DNA of 9,039 nucleotides from an uncultured Eubacteriales bacterium (GTDB lineage Bacteria; Bacillota; Clostridia; Oscillospirales; Oscillospiraceae), in the NCBI GenBank assembly GCA_958402445.1, contig CATXTO010000059.1:1-9039 (forward strand), written 5' to 3'. The stretch's first letter is position 1. The number at the start of each line of letters is the position of its first letter. The notes under the pieces are model-generated. The model was given only the letters and a program-made list of their open reading frames with translations, searched no databases and was not told where the DNA came from. The translations under genes and the position numbers were made by a program. Of this stretch, positions 6,530 through 9,039 are shown in pieces.

Positions 6530-7099
6530 CTACAGGGAATCTGTAATGGCGCGGCAGTAGGGGCGCAGCCGCAGGGTCAGGCCGTAGGCCAGGGCCAGCT
6601 TCCCCCCGTCCGGCAGCAAAAAGGGAACCACACACTTGCCCAGCGCCCCAGCCAGGAAGACCGAGCCGGCCTCCCCCAGACTCATCAGCAAGAACCAGCC
6701 GGCGCCCACGGCGTAGCAGCTCAAAAGGCCCAGGAGCATAGCCGCAAGCTGGACCCCGGGCCGCTCGCCCAAAAGTCCCGTCAGCAGCCAGTATAGAGCG
6801 GCGGACAGCAAAAAGCCGAACAGATACCCACCGGTGGGACCCAACAGCACGCCGAAGCCGCCCCGGAAACCGGAAAACACCGGCAGCCCCAGAGCGCCCA
6901 GAACCAGATACCCACCCACGGCTGCGGCGCCCCGCCGCCCCCCCAACAGGCCCACGACCGCAAATATCCCCAGGGTTTGCAGGGTGAAAGGCACGGGACC
7001 TGGGATGGTAATCCAGGCGCACAGGGCCAGCACCGCCGCGCATGCGCCGCACAGCGCCAGGTCCCGCAGCCGGGTTTTGGCCCGCCGTTTTTTTTCCAC
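6530..7099 (-). CDS. bioY: BioY, biotin-binding S component of an ECF transporter
   Basis: About 190 residues with six hydrophobic segments, a biotin-specific membrane protein that captures biotin, alone or with the shared ECF energising module (not in this window). Family motifs are clear: PVPFTLQTLGIFAVVGLLGG, then GALGLPVFSGFRGGFGVLLG and PTGGYLFGFLLSA, and the C-terminal GKCVVPFLLPDGGKLALAY. Three GTG codons stand in a row (7105, 7102, 7099); the third is preferred because GGAGGT at 7111-7106 would be six bases away from it and only zero or three from the others. Its stop codon is supplied by the CTAC of the last palindromic repeat unit, so the final Ser-Leu-stop lies in repeat sequence. 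A candidate BirA operator at 7179-7208 suggests repression when biotin is plentiful. Identification is secure. Confidence 0.95.
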   Translation of the reverse strand: MEKKRRAKTRLRDLALCGACAAVLALCAWITIPGPVPFTLQTLGIFAVVGLLGGRRGAAAVGGYLVLGALGLPVFSGFRGGFGVLLGPTGGYLFGFLLSAALYWLLTGLLGERPGVQLAAMLLGLLSCYAVGAGWFLLMSLGEAGSVFLAGALGKCVVPFLLPDGGKLALAYGLTLRLRPYCRAITDSL

Positions 7100-7178
7100 C
7101 ACCACACCTCCGTTTCAGATGAGCTTTCGGACAGACCCGGCTAGCTGAGGCGGCCGGACGCCGGTTTTTGGCCGAATC

Positions 7179-7208
7179 TGTCAACCATATCATAAAATTA
7201 AGTTAACA
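7179..7208 (-). promoter_or_regulatory. Candidate BirA (biotin repressor) operator of bioY
   Basis: On the - strand TGTTAAC (7208-7202) and GTTGACA (7185-7179) form an inverted repeat with one mismatch and a 16-base AT-rich spacer, the layout of BirA operators in Firmicutes (TGTTAAC, N14-16, GTTAACA). It lies about 80 nt upstream of the bioY start. A TATGAT on the - strand falls inside the spacer and may be the -10 box, which would put the operator over the promoter; no clear -35 was found. Confidence 0.7.
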
Positions 7209-7210
7209 AG

Positions 7211-7237
7211 CGGGAGAAAAGAAACCGCCTTCTCCCG
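7211..7237 (-). terminator. Hairpin between the TetR gene and bioY, weak terminator candidate
   Basis: A perfect 8-bp stem (CGGGAGAA/TTCTCCCG) with an 11-nt loop. Read on the - strand it is followed by CTTGTTAACTTAATTTT, moderately T-rich, so it could end the TetR transcript before the bioY operator. The stem is short and the T run broken, hence low confidence. Confidence 0.35.
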
Positions 7238-7296
7238 GGGGGCATCTTGTCCGGGCGAAAGCGGCCGGGGCCGGAAAAGCGGGAAACAAGACCCCG

Positions 7297-7325
7297 TTGC
7301 AATCTTCCGCAAAAACCGCTATAAT
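7297..7325 (+). promoter_or_regulatory. Promoter-like sequence antisense to the TetR gene
   Basis: TTGCAA (7297-7302) and TATAAT (7320-7325) are 17 bases apart on the + strand, a good vegetative match. No + strand gene with ribosome site lies just downstream; the transcript would run antisense through the TetR coding region from its 3' end. It could be fortuitous. Confidence 0.4.
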
Positions 7326-7334
7326 AAGCAAAAC

Positions 7335-7883
7335 TCAGCTTTCCGCGTCTCGGACCACCAGCTGCGCGCTGCGCAGGACGCACCGGTGCAGCAGTGCCGC
7401 GAACCGGTCCGCCGACATACAGGTGCGGCTGGAGAGCCAACGCAGGATAGAGACGATGAACGCATCCGTGAAGAAGGTCACAAAAAAGGCCGTGTCCTCG
7501 TCGTCGCCCTCAAACAGATCCTCAGCGTAGGCCCGGACCACGGGGTCCAGCACCTCCCGGAAGTAATCCCGGAAGGAATTCTGCCCCTCCACGGACAGGG
7601 CGTTGGAGTAAAACGCCCGATTTTCGTAAAAATAAGTACACAGGTCTCCAATGAGGGCCCAAGTGTTCTCAAAGGGTTTGCTCTGGACCGTGGCGATGAA
7701 TTCCGTCTGAAAAATCCAGTTCACCAAGTCGTACTTGTCCCGAAAATGATAGTAAAAGCTTTTGCGGTTCATCTGACAGACCTGACAGATGTCGCCCACG
7801 CTGATTTTAGAAAAGGGCTGGCAGCGCATGAGCTGCTTCATAGCGTCGGCCAGCGCCCGTTTGGTCAGGTTGGAATCAGCCAA
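7335..7883 (-). CDS. TetR/AcrR-family transcriptional regulator
   Basis: A 182-residue regulator. Residues 6-56 form the TetR DNA-binding domain (LTKRALADAMKQLMRCQPF, then KISVGDICQVCQMNRKSFYYHF and RDKYDLVNWIF), with the HTH at about 27-47. The pattern NRKSFYYHFRDKYDLVNWIF resembles the DhaS-like subgroup with a short C-terminal ligand domain; the ligand cannot be read. The start is a TTG at 7883, the only in-frame option that keeps helix 1; AAGGGGG stands seven bases upstream. The next in-frame ATG (codon 15) would cut the domain. A strong - strand promoter at 7928-7957 and a palindrome over its -35 box suggest autoregulation and control of the divergent VTT gene. No drug pump or dihydroxyacetone kinase gene is nearby, so the regulated process is unknown. 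Confidence 0.92.
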   Translation of the reverse strand: MADSNLTKRALADAMKQLMRCQPFSKISVGDICQVCQMNRKSFYYHFRDKYDLVNWIFQTEFIATVQSKPFENTWALIGDLCTYFYENRAFYSNALSVEGQNSFRDYFREVLDPVVRAYAEDLFEGDDEDTAFFVTFFTDAFIVSILRWLSSRTCMSADRFAALLHRCVLRSAQLVVRDAES

Positions 7884-7927
7884 TCGTGGACCCCCTTTTT
7901 TCCGAAGCTTGCCATTACGATTCCAAT

Positions 7928-7957
7928 ATTATACCACATTGGGGCAAAATTTGTCAA
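7928..7957 (-). promoter_or_regulatory. Extended -10 promoter of the TetR gene
   Basis: On the - strand a perfect -35 TTGACA (7957-7952) and a perfect -10 TATAAT (7933-7928) are 18 bases apart, and TGG directly precedes the -10, making an extended -10 element. The start point would be near 7921, about 38 nt before the TTG start codon of the regulator. Confidence 0.85.
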
Positions 7958-7963
7958 CAAATT
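7948..7963. promoter_or_regulatory. Perfect 16-bp palindrome, candidate TetR-family operator
   Basis: AATTTGT (7948-7954), centre CA, ACAAATT (7957-7963). It covers the -35 box of the TetR-gene promoter and ends 20 bases before the GTG of the divergent VTT gene. Size, symmetry and place are typical for a TetR-family self-operator; occupation could block transcription in both directions. Confidence 0.65.
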
Positions 7964-7983
7964 GCCCTGGAAAGGAGCCGGCA

Positions 7984-8682
7984 GTGAGATCACTCGACGG
8001 AAAAGGCGCCCGGCTGCTGCGCATTGCGCCCCTGGCTTTGTGCGTGGGGCTGGTGGGAGCCTATATCATCTGGGGCCGCGACCTCAGCGTGGACCAGCTC
8101 CTGGCCTGGACCCCGCAAAATCCGCTCCTGGCGATTCTGGTGCTGCTGGGGATGTACGCCCTGAAGGCCCTGAGTCTGGTGTTTCCCATCCTGATTCTCC
8201 ACGTGGTGGGCGGCTCTCTGTTTCCCACCTGGGCGGCGCTGCTGATCAATCTGGCCGGCACCGCCCTGGCCATGGCCGTGCCCTATTGGGAGGGAAGGCT
8301 CTCCGGCGGCGCGGCCGTAGAGCGGTTTATGAAAAAGCATCCCAAGGTCAAGCGGGCGGTGGACCTGCAGCGGGGCAGCGATTTGTTTCTCTGCTTTGTT
8401 CTGCGGGTGGTCAACTGCCTGGCCCTGGACGTGGTGAGTCTGTATCTGGGGTCCCTGCGGGTGCCCTTCGGGCGGTACCTGCTGGGGAGTCTGCTGGGCA
8501 TGCTGCCCTGCACCGTGGCCGCGACCCTGGTGGGCACCACCATGACCGATCCCAGCTCCCCGGCTTTTCGGATCTGTCTGACCATCACGATCATTCTCGC
8601 GGTGGCGTCCACGGCGGGTTATATCTTTTATGTAAACCGAAAGCTTCGTCAGGATTCCGCCAGCCAACGGGCCGCGGAATAG
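7984..8682 (+). CDS. VTT-domain (TVP38/TMEM64, DedA-like) membrane protein
   Basis: A 232-residue inner-membrane protein. Hydrophobic segments lie at about 11-30, 48-80, 83-102, 134-155, 165-185 and 198-218. The core matches the VTT (SNARE-associated/DedA) domain: LVFPILILHVVGGSLFPTWA, then NLAGTALAMAVPYWEGRLSGG, a central RVVNCLALDVVSLYLG, and FGRYLLGSLLGMLPCTVAATLVG. Some DedA-superfamily members recycle undecaprenyl phosphate or flip lipids; whether this one does is not evident. The start is a GTG at 7984, chosen because AAAGGAG at 7971-7977 is six bases away; the open frame extends upstream but into the TetR gene. It diverges from that regulator across about 100 nt with a palindromic operator candidate, so it is probably its target. 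No terminator is visible before the repeats at 8715. Confidence 0.88.
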   Translation: MRSLDGKGARLLRIAPLALCVGLVGAYIIWGRDLSVDQLLAWTPQNPLLAILVLLGMYALKALSLVFPILILHVVGGSLFPTWAALLINLAGTALAMAVPYWEGRLSGGAAVERFMKKHPKVKRAVDLQRGSDLFLCFVLRVVNCLALDVVSLYLGSLRVPFGRYLLGSLLGMLPCTVAATLVGTTMTDPSSPAFRICLTITIILAVASTAGYIFYVNRKLRQDSASQRAAE

Positions 8683-8714
8683 ACCGCCCCAACGTCTGAT
8701 TTTGGATATCTAAT

Positions 8715-9039
8715 GTAGGGGCGACCTGTGGTCGCCCGCGTGGAAGATCCAACGAATGCAGATGTAGGGAACGACCGATGGTCGTTCCGCGGGCGAGCAC
8801 AGCCCGGTCTACAGAGGACGGCGTAATTCGGAGGGTGTAGGGGCGACCTGTGGTCGCTCGTGTGGAAGATCCACCGAATGCAGGTGTAGGGAACGACCGA
8901 TGGTCGTTCCGCGGGCGAGCACAGCTCGGTCCTACAGGGAACGGCGTAGTTTGGAGGGTGTAGGGGCGACCTGTGGTCGCTCGTGTGGAAGATCCACCGA
9001 ATGCAGGTGTAGGGAACGACCGATGGTCGTTCCGCGGGC
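8715..9039. repeat. Composite repeat of three palindromes, 122-123-bp period, cut by window end
   Basis: Copies start at 8715, 8837 and 8960 (the last truncated at 9039). Each begins GTAGGGGCGACC and holds, in order: P1, a 19-bp hairpin (GGGCGACC-TGT-GGTCGCCC at 8719-8737; last arm decayed to GGTCGCTC in copies 2 and 3); P2, a 21-bp hairpin with perfect 9-bp arms (GGAACGACC-GAT-GGTCGTTCC, 8768-8788); P3, a decayed GGGCGAGC-ACA hairpin whose right arm reads GCCCGGTC or GCTCGGTC. Linkers such as TGGAAGATCCA and CGAATGCAG are shared. These 325 bases hold no gene that I can support. The family is that of 1-172 and 6057-6529. Confidence 0.92.

Noticed and set aside
5959..6796. Long open frames on both strands across the array, encoding Arg/Gly/Ala-rich 35-residue repeats
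   Set aside because: They arise because the 35-bp unit has no stop codons in several frames (35 bp times 3 gives a 35-codon period). They lack sensible starts and one runs into antisense bioY. Treated as spurious.
6495..7193. 232-residue - strand frame overlapping bioY
   Set aside because: Low-complexity shadow in another frame of a gene whose BioY motifs are unmistakable.
7789..7983. Upstream extension of the VTT protein
   Set aside because: It would overlap the TetR coding region on the other strand; AAAGGAG before GTG 7984 marks a better start.
8761..9039. Mobile element ends or an insertion sequence
   Set aside because: No transposase frame, no target duplication and no terminal repeats beyond the tandem palindromes themselves.

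Overview
The window looks like a chromosomal segment of a GC-rich, endospore-forming, low-biosynthetic-cost Firmicute, most likely an Oscillospiraceae-type gut clostridium. Pointers are a SpoVT sporulation regulator, strong AGGAGG ribosome binding sites, GTG/TTG starts, a BirA-type biotin operator, an ECF-type BioY, the DUF2975/YozG-like pair, and the short GTAGGGGCG-type palindromic repeats between genes. The taxon is inferred; no rRNA or other marker is present.

Layout. (1) 1-172: a cluster of 19-bp palindromic repeats. (2) 218-4309, + strand: a compact aromatic amino acid operon, aroC (chorismate synthase), a chorismate mutase with a C-terminal ACT-like domain, a fused aroE-aroK (shikimate dehydrogenase/shikimate kinase), aroQ (type II dehydroquinate dehydratase), then a GNAT acetyltransferase. 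Genes overlap or lie 41-62 nt apart. The enzymes cover dehydroquinate to shikimate to shikimate-3-phosphate, then EPSP to chorismate to prephenate; the EPSP synthase step (aroA) and the first two steps (DAHP synthase, aroB) are not in the window. (3) 4326-5234, + strand: a consensus vegetative promoter with an inverted repeat just upstream, driving a four-helix DUF2975 membrane protein and a small Cro/C1-type regulator. (4) 5279-5957, + strand: spoVT with a possible sigma-G promoter and a strong hairpin after it. (5) 6057-6529: a tandem array of about 14 palindrome units with an almost exact 35-bp period. (6) 6530-7208, - strand: bioY (biotin uptake) with a candidate BirA operator upstream. 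(7) 7335-8682: a TetR-family regulator (- strand) divergent from a VTT/TVP38-type membrane protein (+ strand), with a promoter and a perfect 16-bp palindrome between them. (8) 8715-9039: a second repeat architecture, a composite 122-123-bp unit holding three palindromes, running off the window end.

Most genes are recognisable household functions. The least explained material is the palindromic repeat family in three intergenic clusters: a constant outer stem, inner stem bases that change in compensating pairs, and two different higher-order arrangements. Other points of interest are the chorismate mutase-ACT protein lacking a prephenate dehydratase domain, the AroE-AroK fusion, and several candidate operators that pair naturally with their neighbouring regulators.
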